NCBI RefSeq assembly: GCF_002727185.1 | Contig: NZ_NIZW01000002.1 | Span: 310,001-374,000 of the forward strand | Length of the DNA: 64,000 nucleotides | Origin: Rhodopirellula bahusiensis | GTDB taxonomy: Bacteria; Planctomycetota; Planctomycetia; Pirellulales; Pirellulaceae | Direction: 5' to 3' | In this document: piece by piece, positions 54,052-62,242 of the stretch | Layout of the letters: every line of letters begins with the position of its first letter | Numbering within the stretch: the first letter of the stretch is position 1 | Position numbers and translations under genes: made by a program | Notes under the pieces: model-generated | Database searches by the model: none | Seen by the model: the letters and a program-made list of their open reading frames with translations, nothing else | What the model was told of the DNA's origin: nothing

Positions 54052-55440
54052 ATGACAGGAGCCAAACAGCTGTGGTTGAGTTTGATCGGCGTGAATGTGC
54101 TGGTGATTGGTGGCATTGCCTATTCAGCTCTGGCACCAGGTGCATCGACGAAAGCGATGTTGTTGCCAGGCAAGACATCGCACGGACACTACCAAATTGA
54201 GATGCGATGTGACCTTTGTCACACCGAAGGCAGCGGACTTCGCGAAGACGCGTGCACCAGTTGCCATGCCGAAGAACTGCGACTGGCCAAAGACACGCAT
54301 CCGGCCAGCAAATTCAATGATCCCACCAATGCGGAATTGTTGTCCGTGCTGGATGCCAAGAACTGCGTCACCTGTCACCGAGAACATGTCGAGGAGCAAA
54401 CGCTGGACATGGGGCTGACGATGCCAGCGGACTATTGTTTTCACTGCCACCAGGAGACTCTAGAAACTCGCCCCAGCCACGCGGATTTCAAGTTTGATTC
54501 CTGTGCGACGGCTGGCTGTCACAACTACCACGACAACCGGGCTCTGTACGAGAACTTTTTGCTCAAACACGCCGACGAAGACGCGTTCTTGGAAGAGATG
54601 GTTGGGTTGAAGCGTTCGCCCTTGTCCGCTGTGACGGACGAAGCTCTGTCAAGAGCGGACGCCGACGGGCTCGCTGAGTTGTCCATGACAGACTCACTAG
54701 GTGACGTCACGCTCTTGAACGATTGGGCGGCCACCGCACACGCATCAGCTGGTGTGAACTGCAGCGGTTGCCATTTGGAACTGTCCGAAGACAAAGCCGT
54801 TGAATCAACGACGTTGGACGGAACCTGGAATCGCGATGTTTCCGTTCAAACGTGCGGTCGTTGTCACGAGGGGCAGATGGAAACGTTTTTCGAGGGGCAC
54901 CACGGAATGCGTTTGGCTGCGGGTTTGTCGCCGATGACTCCGCGAGACGCTCGTCTTTCAATGCACGTCGATGCCTCGCACCGTGAGCTTGATTGCAACG
55001 CCTGCCATTCCGGTCACCGCTTCGACACCGAGTTTGCATCGGTCGATGCTTGTTTGACATGCCACAACGACACGCACAGCCAGGCGTTTCTGGCGACCAG
55101 CCACTATGCCGCTTGGCAGAACGAGACTGCCGGGACGGCACCAGCGGGAAGTGGTGTTTCATGTGCGACCTGTCATATGCCGCGGATGGAAGATGACGAC
55201 GGCAATGTTTGGGTCAATCACAACCAGAATGACAACCTTCGACCCAACGAAAAAATGATTCGCGATGTCTGCATGCAGTGTCACGGACTTGGTTTTTCGA
55301 TCGATGCATTGGCCGACCCGCAACTGATCGAAAACTGTTTCGCCGAGACCCCTGCGGTGCACGTTGAAAGCATTGACCTCGTGAAAGCGAGATTCGAAGA
55401 AAGACAACGTAAGAAGGAGGCTCGTTCGAAGAAGAAGTGA
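54052..55440 (+). CDS. Undecahaem (11-site) cytochrome c, membrane anchored
   Basis: 462 aa. An N-terminal anchor or signal (LWLSLIGVNVLVIGGIAYSA) leads to a secreted domain with ten CxxCH motifs (CDLCH, CTSCH, CVTCH, CFHCH, CSGCH, CGRCH, CNACH, CLTCH, CATCH, CMQCH) plus one CATAGCH, a Cx4CH variant. The C-terminal half, with SHYAAWQNE and GVSCATCHMPRM, resembles octahaem/hydroxylamine-oxidoreductase-like cytochromes, while the first half looks like cytochrome c3/c7. Start ATG 54052 follows the previous stop by one base. A Lys-rich tail ends it. It is the likely electron acceptor of the upstream membrane fusion. Confidence 0.9.
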   Translation: MTGAKQLWLSLIGVNVLVIGGIAYSALAPGASTKAMLLPGKTSHGHYQIEMRCDLCHTEGSGLREDACTSCHAEELRLAKDTHPASKFNDPTNAELLSVLDAKNCVTCHREHVEEQTLDMGLTMPADYCFHCHQETLETRPSHADFKFDSCATAGCHNYHDNRALYENFLLKHADEDAFLEEMVGLKRSPLSAVTDEALSRADADGLAELSMTDSLGDVTLLNDWAATAHASAGVNCSGCHLELSEDKAVESTTLDGTWNRDVSVQTCGRCHEGQMETFFEGHHGMRLAAGLSPMTPRDARLSMHVDASHRELDCNACHSGHRFDTEFASVDACLTCHNDTHSQAFLATSHYAAWQNETAGTAPAGSGVSCATCHMPRMEDDDGNVWVNHNQNDNLRPNEKMIRDVCMQCHGLGFSIDALADPQLIENCFAETPAVHVESIDLVKARFEERQRKKEARSKKK

Positions 55441-55551
55441 CTCATGCAATCGATTCGTCAACTGGTGATCTTTGTCACCGGATATCCCGCGACGTTCTAC
55501 TCAGCCGTTTCGTTCGGCTTTTCCAAGGCACGCCCAACCCTAGGACCTTTT

Positions 55552-56175
55552 ATGTTTTCCAGATTCACACCCAACACGTTCCTTTTCAGTCTGCTTTGTC
55601 TGTTAGTTGCAACCTCCACCGGATGTGGCGGTGGTGCAAACGCTTCGGCAACACCTTCGGAGCCATCTGAACCCGGCATCCCGTACAAGAAATTTGCCGA
55701 TGCCGTTCACGCCGTGATGATGGCCGACCGAACCGTCTACGCATCCAAAGTTGTCACGCGACTGAAAAAGCAAGAGGCCCCAGTCGAACCCAGCGAGTAC
55801 TGGGAAGACGAAGAACACACGATCCCGCTTCCGGCGCAAATGTTCCGAATGGGATCCGAGTTGGTGTTCGACAATCCGGAAGCCGGATTCACGTACGCGT
55901 TGAAAAGCAAATGGCCTCTCAATGAACAGAACAAACCAAAGAGTGATCTCGAAATCACGGCTTTGGATTTCATCGCTGAGAACCCGACCGAAAACTTTTA
56001 CGGCGAAGAAGAGCTCGGTGGTGAGAAGTATTTCGTCGCCGCGTATGCCGACAAAGCTGTCGCGGAAGCGTGTTGGAGCTGCCACAACGATCACCCCAAC
56101 CGCGGGGATGATTACCCCGAGTTCGTCAAAGACGACGTCATGGGTGGCGTCATTGTTCGAGTGCCCATGAAGTGA
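55552..56175 (+). CDS. DUF3365-like mono-haem c lipoprotein
   Basis: 207 aa. Starting at ATG 55552 gives a lipoprotein signal peptide with the lipobox ATSTGC at its end; the frame from 55444 would bury it. The mature part has ACWSCHNDHPNRGDDY near the C-terminus, one c-type haem site placed as in DUF3365/Tll0287-like haem proteins, and ends in DVMGGVIVRVPMK, typical of that family. These proteins are thought to sense or shuttle redox equivalents. It lies between the multihaem cytochrome and the globin. Confidence 0.82.
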   Translation: MFSRFTPNTFLFSLLCLLVATSTGCGGGANASATPSEPSEPGIPYKKFADAVHAVMMADRTVYASKVVTRLKKQEAPVEPSEYWEDEEHTIPLPAQMFRMGSELVFDNPEAGFTYALKSKWPLNEQNKPKSDLEITALDFIAENPTENFYGEEELGGEKYFVAAYADKAVAEACWSCHNDHPNRGDDYPEFVKDDVMGGVIVRVPMK

Positions 56176-56296
56176 ATCAAGGCAGTTCGGTTCAGTTTGG
56201 ATTTCATCTGCTGAACCCTGAAGACACAGAGGATCATTTCATGGGAACACGATTCCCACTTTCATTCAAATCATCGATTCAAAGAGGACACACAGC

Positions 56297-56713
56297 ATGA
56301 CTCCAGAACAAGTGACTCTCGTCAAAGACAGTTGGGAAAAGGTCAAACCCATCTCAGAGCAAGCCGCCGATCTGTTTTACGGCCGGCTGTTCACGCTCGA
56401 CCCAAGTCTGCGTTCACTCTTCAAAGGCGACATGAGCGAACAAGGCAAAAAACTGATGAGCACGATTTCATTGGCGGTCGCGTCGCTCGATCGACTGGAA
56501 ACAATTCTGCCGACCGTTCAGGCTTTGGGACGCAAGCACGCGGTCGAATACGAGGTGCCCGAGTCCAGCTACGCGACGGTGGGTGAAGCCCTGATTTGGA
56601 CACTCGGTCAAGGTCTTGGGGATGACTTCACCGACGATGTCAAAGAAGCATGGGTGCTCACCTACACAACACTTTCTGAAGCAATGTTGAGCGGCACCCA
56701 AGCCGCGGCATGA
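56297..56713 (+). CDS. Single-domain globin (bacterial haemoglobin)
   Basis: 138 aa three-over-three globin without a reductase domain. TPEQVTLVKDSWEKVKPISE forms helix A, FYGRLFTLDPSLRSLF the B-C-CD region, and LGRKHAVEYEV holds the proximal His (residue 81). LGDDFTDDVKEAWVLTY is helix G/H. Single-domain globins of this kind bind O2 and can detoxify NO when given a reductase partner; the FAD protein at the head of the operon is a candidate. A GAGG lies about ten bases before ATG 56297. The 121-bp gap upstream may hold its own promoter. Confidence 0.92.
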   Translation: MTPEQVTLVKDSWEKVKPISEQAADLFYGRLFTLDPSLRSLFKGDMSEQGKKLMSTISLAVASLDRLETILPTVQALGRKHAVEYEVPESSYATVGEALIWTLGQGLGDDFTDDVKEAWVLTYTTLSEAMLSGTQAAA

Positions 56714-56900
56714 GGACTCTGGTTTCTCGCTGAGATTCAACGAGGCCGCGTTGCTTGGTAACGCGGGACCTCGCGGTAGGGTCGAACGCGGGATGCGGAC
56801 TTTAGATCTCTACCAATCCTGTATCCGGCAGGGGAAGCCTTCGAAGCGTTCACCCACTTGGTTCGGAAACCCGAGTCTGAACCCAGGCGAAACGTCTCGG

Positions 56901-58982
56901 TCAACGGGTGAGAACGATCGTGAACTGGTATTGATCAGAACCGGTGGAGACGTCGTTCAAGTTGACGATGACTTGCCCATCTTTGTTGCGTTCCAACGCG
57001 ACCAAGCCTCGGCCTTTTGTCTTCTCCAGCTGTGGCATTTGCAGAGACGTCTCGACCGGCATGAATCGAGTGACGCCACTATTTTGATAGTAAGGCACAT
57101 CGGCTGGGATCCACGGCACGTCGTTCAGCTTGACGTCGGATGGGACCGATCCGTAGTGATGGATCCAGCGAATGCCTTCGGAGGTGATTTCCATTCGAGC
57201 GGCACCGTCCAGCTCCAGTTCGATGGTCAGCGATGTTTTGGGAAGGTCGAGCGTCGAGATCTGTGACTGAATTTGTTCACGTTCGGATCCCGGTCTTCGC
57301 GGGAGTGCTGCCAGATACCAATGGCGAGCCCTTTTCTTCGCGCCGATGGCCTCCGTCCCTGTGAGATTTTCAGATGTGGCTTGCCAGGCCTCCGCTAATT
57401 CAAGTTGCGTCTCTGAATTCTCGGGCGAAGCGAGGTCCTTTTTTGCAAGTGATTGAAAAGAGGGATCGGCGCCATCAGCGATTAGCGGAAGTCCTTTCTG
57501 CCAGTCCCCACACGTGAGTGCGAAGAACTTTCCCACCCGCGTCTTGGGATCGTCCGCAGAAGACTCCAGCTCACTCTTGATCGACGCCTCGGACTGAGCA
57601 ATCGGTTGCAGTTCATCCAAGCGATTGGCGAGCAATCGCGAAAGATTCTGAGGGGCTGCATTTGCGACGGCTGATTTTGCGAGGGATAGCATCTTCGTTG
57701 CGTTGACGTATTGATGTCGCTTTGCAGACTGGTTTGCCCAGGCAAGTGTGATCTCAACTATGTCCTGAATGTTGTTCGTATCGCTCTTGTCGTTGGACGC
57801 CAATTCCTCCGCGACCTTCAATAATCTCAAACGGGCGTGGTGAAGATCGAACTGATATTCGTTTGACAAATCCGACAGCACTGCGGCTGCTCTAGCAAAC
57901 TGTTCTCCTTTGGCGAATTGCTGGCAGGCGACCCGAAGAAAGACATAGCGTTCGACCAGATTAGTGGAGGCCGTCGCTTCGTCGACGATCTTTTGCGCGA
58001 GCGACTGATGTTGTTTGGGTGTTCTCGAACTAGCGACCTCCGTGGCGAACAACGCTTGGAATCTGGCCTGAGCTTCTTGAAGGTCATTGCGGGTGAGGTT
58101 TGGCCCTCGCGTTGAGTTTTTAGTTGGCAGCATGGATTCGGGCACGACCACCTTCTCATGGATCTGGTTCGCATTGGTTGGCGCACCCAAAGCGATCCAG
58201 TTCACAACGATGGGAACGAGCCACATGCCGCCGGATTGTGGTTCAATCGGAGAGTAAGAAACGCGTCCACGCTTGTAGGCAACCGTTACCAAGGCGGGTG
58301 AGTCGGGATCGTGTTCAGCTTTTCGATTGTCTGGGTCGCCTGATTTCCCTCGCTTCAACATGACAGCGGATTCGCGGTCCTCTGCGACGATCACGTTGCC
58401 AAAGGAGTGCACCAACGGGGGCGATGGGATGGTGGATTCATATCCTTTGAACAAAACCTCTGTTCTGCCGGGAACTTGTTCGAAGTAGTCGTTGTGATAG
58501 TGAGTGGTTTGAATGCCGAACGTTTGTAGTTGTTCGGAATTGCGTCCGTTGTAGGACCCAAAGAAGAACAGATGGCCGCCCCGGGCAACGAAACTTTCGA
58601 GTGTTTGAAACACCTCGGCGGTTCTGGTTTTGTCTTTGTGCCAGCCCAGGAAATCAATCGCATTGCTGCCAATGATAATGGCATGCTCACTTGAGCAATC
58701 GAGCGGCAAGGACTCCAAAGTCGAAATGGATTTGAAAGGAAGATTTTGCTCATCGCAGATTGTTTTTGCCTTGTCTGCTTCCGCTTGCCCTTGGCCCGCA
58801 ACGTAGAGCAGTGTTTGGTTCTGCGACCGGTATTGCAAACGCAACTGAGGCTTGGGCTCCTGCTCGGCCGCGAAGACGCTGGACCTGGAGAATCCAAAAA
58901 TCGAGAGGCCAGGGACGGAAGTGATGCATGTGAGAACGAGACAGGCGGCGATGAGATCGATTCGGATCGGCATGAGGTGCAT
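56901..58982 (-). CDS. Secreted hypothetical protein with GATase-like N-terminal domain
   Basis: 693 aa. A hydrophobic leader (LIAACLVLTCITSVPGLSIF) marks export. The N-terminal third (about 45-270) resembles a glutamine-amidotransferase-like fold (AIIIGSNAIDFLGWHKDK, FVARGGHLFFFGSYNGRNSE) seen in planctomycete membrane-associated proteins. The middle is helical, TPR-like, and contains TRVGKFFALTCGDWQKGLPL, a segment recurrent in planctomycete secreted proteins. The C-terminal 100 residues are beta-rich. Either ATG 58982 or 58973 may start it. No enzymatic residues are evident. Convergent with the globin gene. Confidence 0.75.
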   Translation of the reverse strand: MHLMPIRIDLIAACLVLTCITSVPGLSIFGFSRSSVFAAEQEPKPQLRLQYRSQNQTLLYVAGQGQAEADKAKTICDEQNLPFKSISTLESLPLDCSSEHAIIIGSNAIDFLGWHKDKTRTAEVFQTLESFVARGGHLFFFGSYNGRNSEQLQTFGIQTTHYHNDYFEQVPGRTEVLFKGYESTIPSPPLVHSFGNVIVAEDRESAVMLKRGKSGDPDNRKAEHDPDSPALVTVAYKRGRVSYSPIEPQSGGMWLVPIVVNWIALGAPTNANQIHEKVVVPESMLPTKNSTRGPNLTRNDLQEAQARFQALFATEVASSRTPKQHQSLAQKIVDEATASTNLVERYVFLRVACQQFAKGEQFARAAAVLSDLSNEYQFDLHHARLRLLKVAEELASNDKSDTNNIQDIVEITLAWANQSAKRHQYVNATKMLSLAKSAVANAAPQNLSRLLANRLDELQPIAQSEASIKSELESSADDPKTRVGKFFALTCGDWQKGLPLIADGADPSFQSLAKKDLASPENSETQLELAEAWQATSENLTGTEAIGAKKRARHWYLAALPRRPGSEREQIQSQISTLDLPKTSLTIELELDGAARMEITSEGIRWIHHYGSVPSDVKLNDVPWIPADVPYYQNSGVTRFMPVETSLQMPQLEKTKGRGLVALERNKDGQVIVNLNDVSTGSDQYQFTIVLTR

Positions 58983-58998
58983 CCAAGGCTTGGATCAA

Positions 58999-59071
58999 AT
59001 GGTGCGATTTTATGGTGCGATTTTATGGTGCGATTTTATGGTGCGATTTTATGGTGCGATTTTATGGTGCG
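58999..59071. repeat. Tandem repeat, 13-bp unit, 5.6 copies
   Basis: ATGGTGCGATTTT is repeated five times without error from 58999 to 59063, plus eight further bases. It lies 17 bp upstream of the start of the 56901-58982 gene (minus strand), so copy-number change could alter that gene's promoter spacing. Confidence 0.95.
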
Positions 59072-59111
59072 GCGAGGGGCGACCGAGATGGAGCTCGGGG
59101 CGACGTTGCGA

Positions 59112-61079
59112 TCAGTCCTGCGATGCGTCCCAAATGCGGACGCTGCCATCGTCGCTGGCGGAGAGGATTTTGCTGCCGTCGGGTGTGAACGTGACATCGT
59201 GGACATTCATGCGATGTCCATGCAGTGTTTTAAGAACGTACTGCCCCTCGATGTCGCACAGGATGACTTCTCCAGGTTTCGTGGGAACGCTGGCCGACCA
59301 TGTGCCGGCGGCCAATTGTCTGCCATCGGGGGAGATTTCAATGGAGGTGATGAATTCCGCTGACAGTTCGATTTCACCGAGTTTGGAGAAGTCCTCCGCA
59401 TTCCAAAGTTCGATTTTGTTTCCCGCACCGGCGGCCGCCAGAAGCTTGCCATCGGAAGACCAGTCAACGCTGTGGATTCGCGGTGTGTTGGTCGTAAATG
59501 TGTGAACGAGTTGGCGTGTTTCCGTGCTCCACATGCGAAGCGATTGGTCGCAACCGGCGAAGATCCGGTCGCCGTTTGGTGATAGGGCCAACGTGGATGT
59601 GCCGTTGGGAAGGGCGTCTTTCCATTCGTGCGGAATTGGTGCGTCCTCGATAAGCCAAAACTTGATGTTTCCACCGCTGTCCGACATGGCAACCACCTTT
59701 CCATCTTCCGTCGTCGTTAGGCTTTGGATGTAGCCATCGCTTTGTCCAATGGTGGCGAAATCCAACGTTTCTGGATCACCGCGGAGGATCGTGGTGCGAC
59801 CGCGAATTTGCATCCCGATGTCAATTGAATCACCTACGGGTTGATCCGAGACGAAACTCAGGTTCTCTGGCCAGACCGGGGTGCGATAGGATTCGTTGCC
59901 CGTTTCGGTGTCGTAGGCGATGATCTCCGTCGCTTTGCGATTGCGATTGAAGGCAATGAATCGCTGTCCTTCATCCAGCAAACTTACTTTGGTAATCCTT
60001 TTTGGGCCTAGCTCGGCAACGAGTAGCGAGTCCCCGAGGGAGTCGGTGTCGAAAGCCCATCGCACGGTTCGTTCATGGCTCGCAAAGTCTGGCCATGTAC
60101 CGGTAATCCAGCGGCCCTCCAATCGTTCGATCATCGCCCGCGCTGTTTCGCGATCGCCGGCGAGGTGGGCGAAGTATGCAATTCCTCCCAAACGCATCGG
60201 TGAATCAGGAACTTGTTCAAGCCATTGAAGGACTCCACGTTTCATCCGAGGCCATTGAAAGCCGTCTTCCGAGAAATGCGTCGCGTCTTTGGAGTTGAAA
60301 GTATTCCAAGCAACCATGGCGTAGGGATAATCACCTGTTTGCGATGCCATTTCGTCCGACCAATTTTCTGCGAACGCAAGCAAGTCTCCTTCCTCGCCGT
60401 ACCAACGCGGTTGCAAGTATTGGCACATGGCACCGATCGGAGGCTGAAGCCATGGATCAATTTCGGCGGACTCATTGAGGTATCGTTGCATGGTTTCCCG
60501 ATCGGCACCGGTCAGTCTCGCAACTCGCATGCGGTACAGAGGAATTCCGGCATCAGCGATGTCTCCGTCAGTCGCGTAGGCTTCGGCTTGGTCCAGTGCT
60601 GCTTCCGCCTGTTCGAGAGCTTCGTGCATGGGCGCCAGCCTCGATGGCGGGATGGTGGAAGCGAACCCTCCTCCACGATGTCGAAAGGCGAGCGTCAACA
60701 TGCAGTCTGCCATCGCAACGTAGGCACCAACCGATGGCTCAGACGAGATCCAAGCATTCAGGACTTGTTTTCGATCGTTGACCGAAACAACTGTTTGGCG
60801 TGTTGTTCGGATTGGCGATCCTAGATGCTCGTAAATGGCGGTGAGGAGCGGAGTGCCATTGATGGAATATGGGTTTTGTTCTCGCGTCTTGTCGATGAGT
60901 TGGTTCAGCTCAACGTATTCGCGATTCATCAGATGTGAATTGACCTCGGCGAGAAGTTCTTCAATGTCCGAGTCGAATTCGTGTTGCGCATTCACCGGAC
61001 TGGGGTGATTGCAAACGATGGCCAGCAACAGCCAACTGAAGGCTGTCAGGTGGAACGGCTTGATGCGAGCAGACTTCAT
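59112..61079 (-). CDS. Secreted WD40-repeat protein
   Basis: 655 aa with a signal peptide (FHLTAFSWLLLAIVCNHPSP, cleavage near VNA). About 300 residues of helical, TPR/DUF4034-like sequence (EALEQAEAALDQAEAYATDG, LARLTGADRETM-like) precede a C-terminal propeller of WD40-type blades: STLALSPNGDRIFAGC, IHSVDWSSDGKLLAAAG, ITSIEISPDGRQLAAGT, and a closing GHRMNVHDVTFTPDGSKILS-SASDDGSVRIWD. There is no kinase domain, unlike the three large paralogs. Probably a periplasmic interaction protein. Same strand as the gene at 56901, separated by the tandem repeat. Confidence 0.8.
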   Translation of the reverse strand: MKSARIKPFHLTAFSWLLLAIVCNHPSPVNAQHEFDSDIEELLAEVNSHLMNREYVELNQLIDKTREQNPYSINGTPLLTAIYEHLGSPIRTTRQTVVSVNDRKQVLNAWISSEPSVGAYVAMADCMLTLAFRHRGGGFASTIPPSRLAPMHEALEQAEAALDQAEAYATDGDIADAGIPLYRMRVARLTGADRETMQRYLNESAEIDPWLQPPIGAMCQYLQPRWYGEEGDLLAFAENWSDEMASQTGDYPYAMVAWNTFNSKDATHFSEDGFQWPRMKRGVLQWLEQVPDSPMRLGGIAYFAHLAGDRETARAMIERLEGRWITGTWPDFASHERTVRWAFDTDSLGDSLLVAELGPKRITKVSLLDEGQRFIAFNRNRKATEIIAYDTETGNESYRTPVWPENLSFVSDQPVGDSIDIGMQIRGRTTILRGDPETLDFATIGQSDGYIQSLTTTEDGKVVAMSDSGGNIKFWLIEDAPIPHEWKDALPNGTSTLALSPNGDRIFAGCDQSLRMWSTETRQLVHTFTTNTPRIHSVDWSSDGKLLAAAGAGNKIELWNAEDFSKLGEIELSAEFITSIEISPDGRQLAAGTWSASVPTKPGEVILCDIEGQYVLKTLHGHRMNVHDVTFTPDGSKILSASDDGSVRIWDASQD

Positions 61080-61398
61080 TCAAGGAGTACCAGTCCGGAG
61101 GCTTGGAAATGGGCAAATCCGCAGCCATTTAGTGGCTGCGATGCGATATCTGAGCATCCAGATTGTAGGTGCGGAATCGGTCCAGGTGGGCCGTGTACTC
61201 CGTGAGGCGGCAATTTTTCTGCAGCGAAGGCACGCCGAACGCATTCGAGCCTTCGCCAAGTTTGCCGCGCACTTCGCTACTGATCTGCATGTCAGTAATC
61301 GAGTTGGCGATTGGAAGAGGCAGGCGAAGCTCCCAAGTACCACGATTCGGAGTGGGTTTCTCTTTTGGCTAAAGCACGGTGCCTCGCATGAGTTGGCT

Positions 61399-61695
61399 TC
61401 ACATGCGGCGGCGTTTCCAGGCCAGGTAGTTGGCGAACGCTGGGTGCGCTTTCAATCTTTCGATCGTGAAATAATCTCGCCCCAACTCTTTTTCGTCGGG
61501 GATCAGATTGTGAATCGATCGATGGCACATCTTGCAAACCGAGATCGTCTGCTGCATCTCTTCTTTTGCAAAACGTTTCTTCCACCAAGTCTTCCGGTGG
61601 CAATGACGCGGGATCAAATGATGCTCATTGAAGGCAGGATCGACTTCACACAACACGCAGGGCTTCTCTGCTTTCATGCTTTCCTTCTGCGGCAA
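61399..61695 (-). CDS. Small HNH-like zinc-binding protein
   Basis: 98 aa. CVLCEVDP, HHLIPRHCHRK and CKMCHRSIH give two CxxC knuckles around a central His-His-Leu-Ile-Pro, the core of a ββα-Me/HNH fold. The C-terminus (DYFTIERLKAHPAFANYLAW) fits small HNH proteins of unknown role seen in planctomycetes and proteobacteria. Nuclease activity is plausible but unproven. ATG 61695 or 61677 may be the start. The flanking gaps (61080-61398 and 61696-62242) show no other convincing gene. Confidence 0.75.
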   Translation of the reverse strand: MPQKESMKAEKPCVLCEVDPAFNEHHLIPRHCHRKTWWKKRFAKEEMQQTISVCKMCHRSIHNLIPDEKELGRDYFTIERLKAHPAFANYLAWKRRRM

Positions 61696-62242
61696 ATGAC
61701 GAACTCCGAGGTGCCTGCAGAGCTGGATGGACTCAAGTTTGCCCCTCTAAACCGATCTTTCATGGTATCTCATTAGGGCAGGTAGGATTCCTACGAAACC
61801 GTTGCGTCACCAATGTGCGTCGTTGCCACCTTTTAGGCAAACGTCGCAGCCGAAGGGATTCCTCACGAACTGAATTTTGACACGTCATCGTTTGACAACT
61901 TGGGTGCAAGTTGCGACCACATCGGGGAAAGACTGGGAAGCAATGAACCACGCTCGCATACCAAGTTTTTGCTTATTCAGCGTGCTTTCGCAGACGTCGA
62001 TGTATCCCACGTGAGACGCTTGGTGAGTCAAGCGTCCGGTCTCGAGAACGATTCCCTGCGATGATCGACGACGCACCTACCTCACCGCCCATGGGGAGGG
62101 CCATGGGGCCCCTCTCACTGGAGTTTTGTTTCCCATTATGCCGACTTAGCGGTTGGCTGTGCCCCAGTTAGCGGGCTGGCTTCGCTATTCTGGAGCCCTG
62201 AGCAAACGCAGAACGTGCATCCAAGCGTCGGAGTCAATGCTG

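Noticed and set aside
61009..61776. 255-codon plus-strand frame covering the HNH-like gene
   Set aside because: The minus-strand frame has zinc knuckles and HHLIP; the plus-strand product has no motif.
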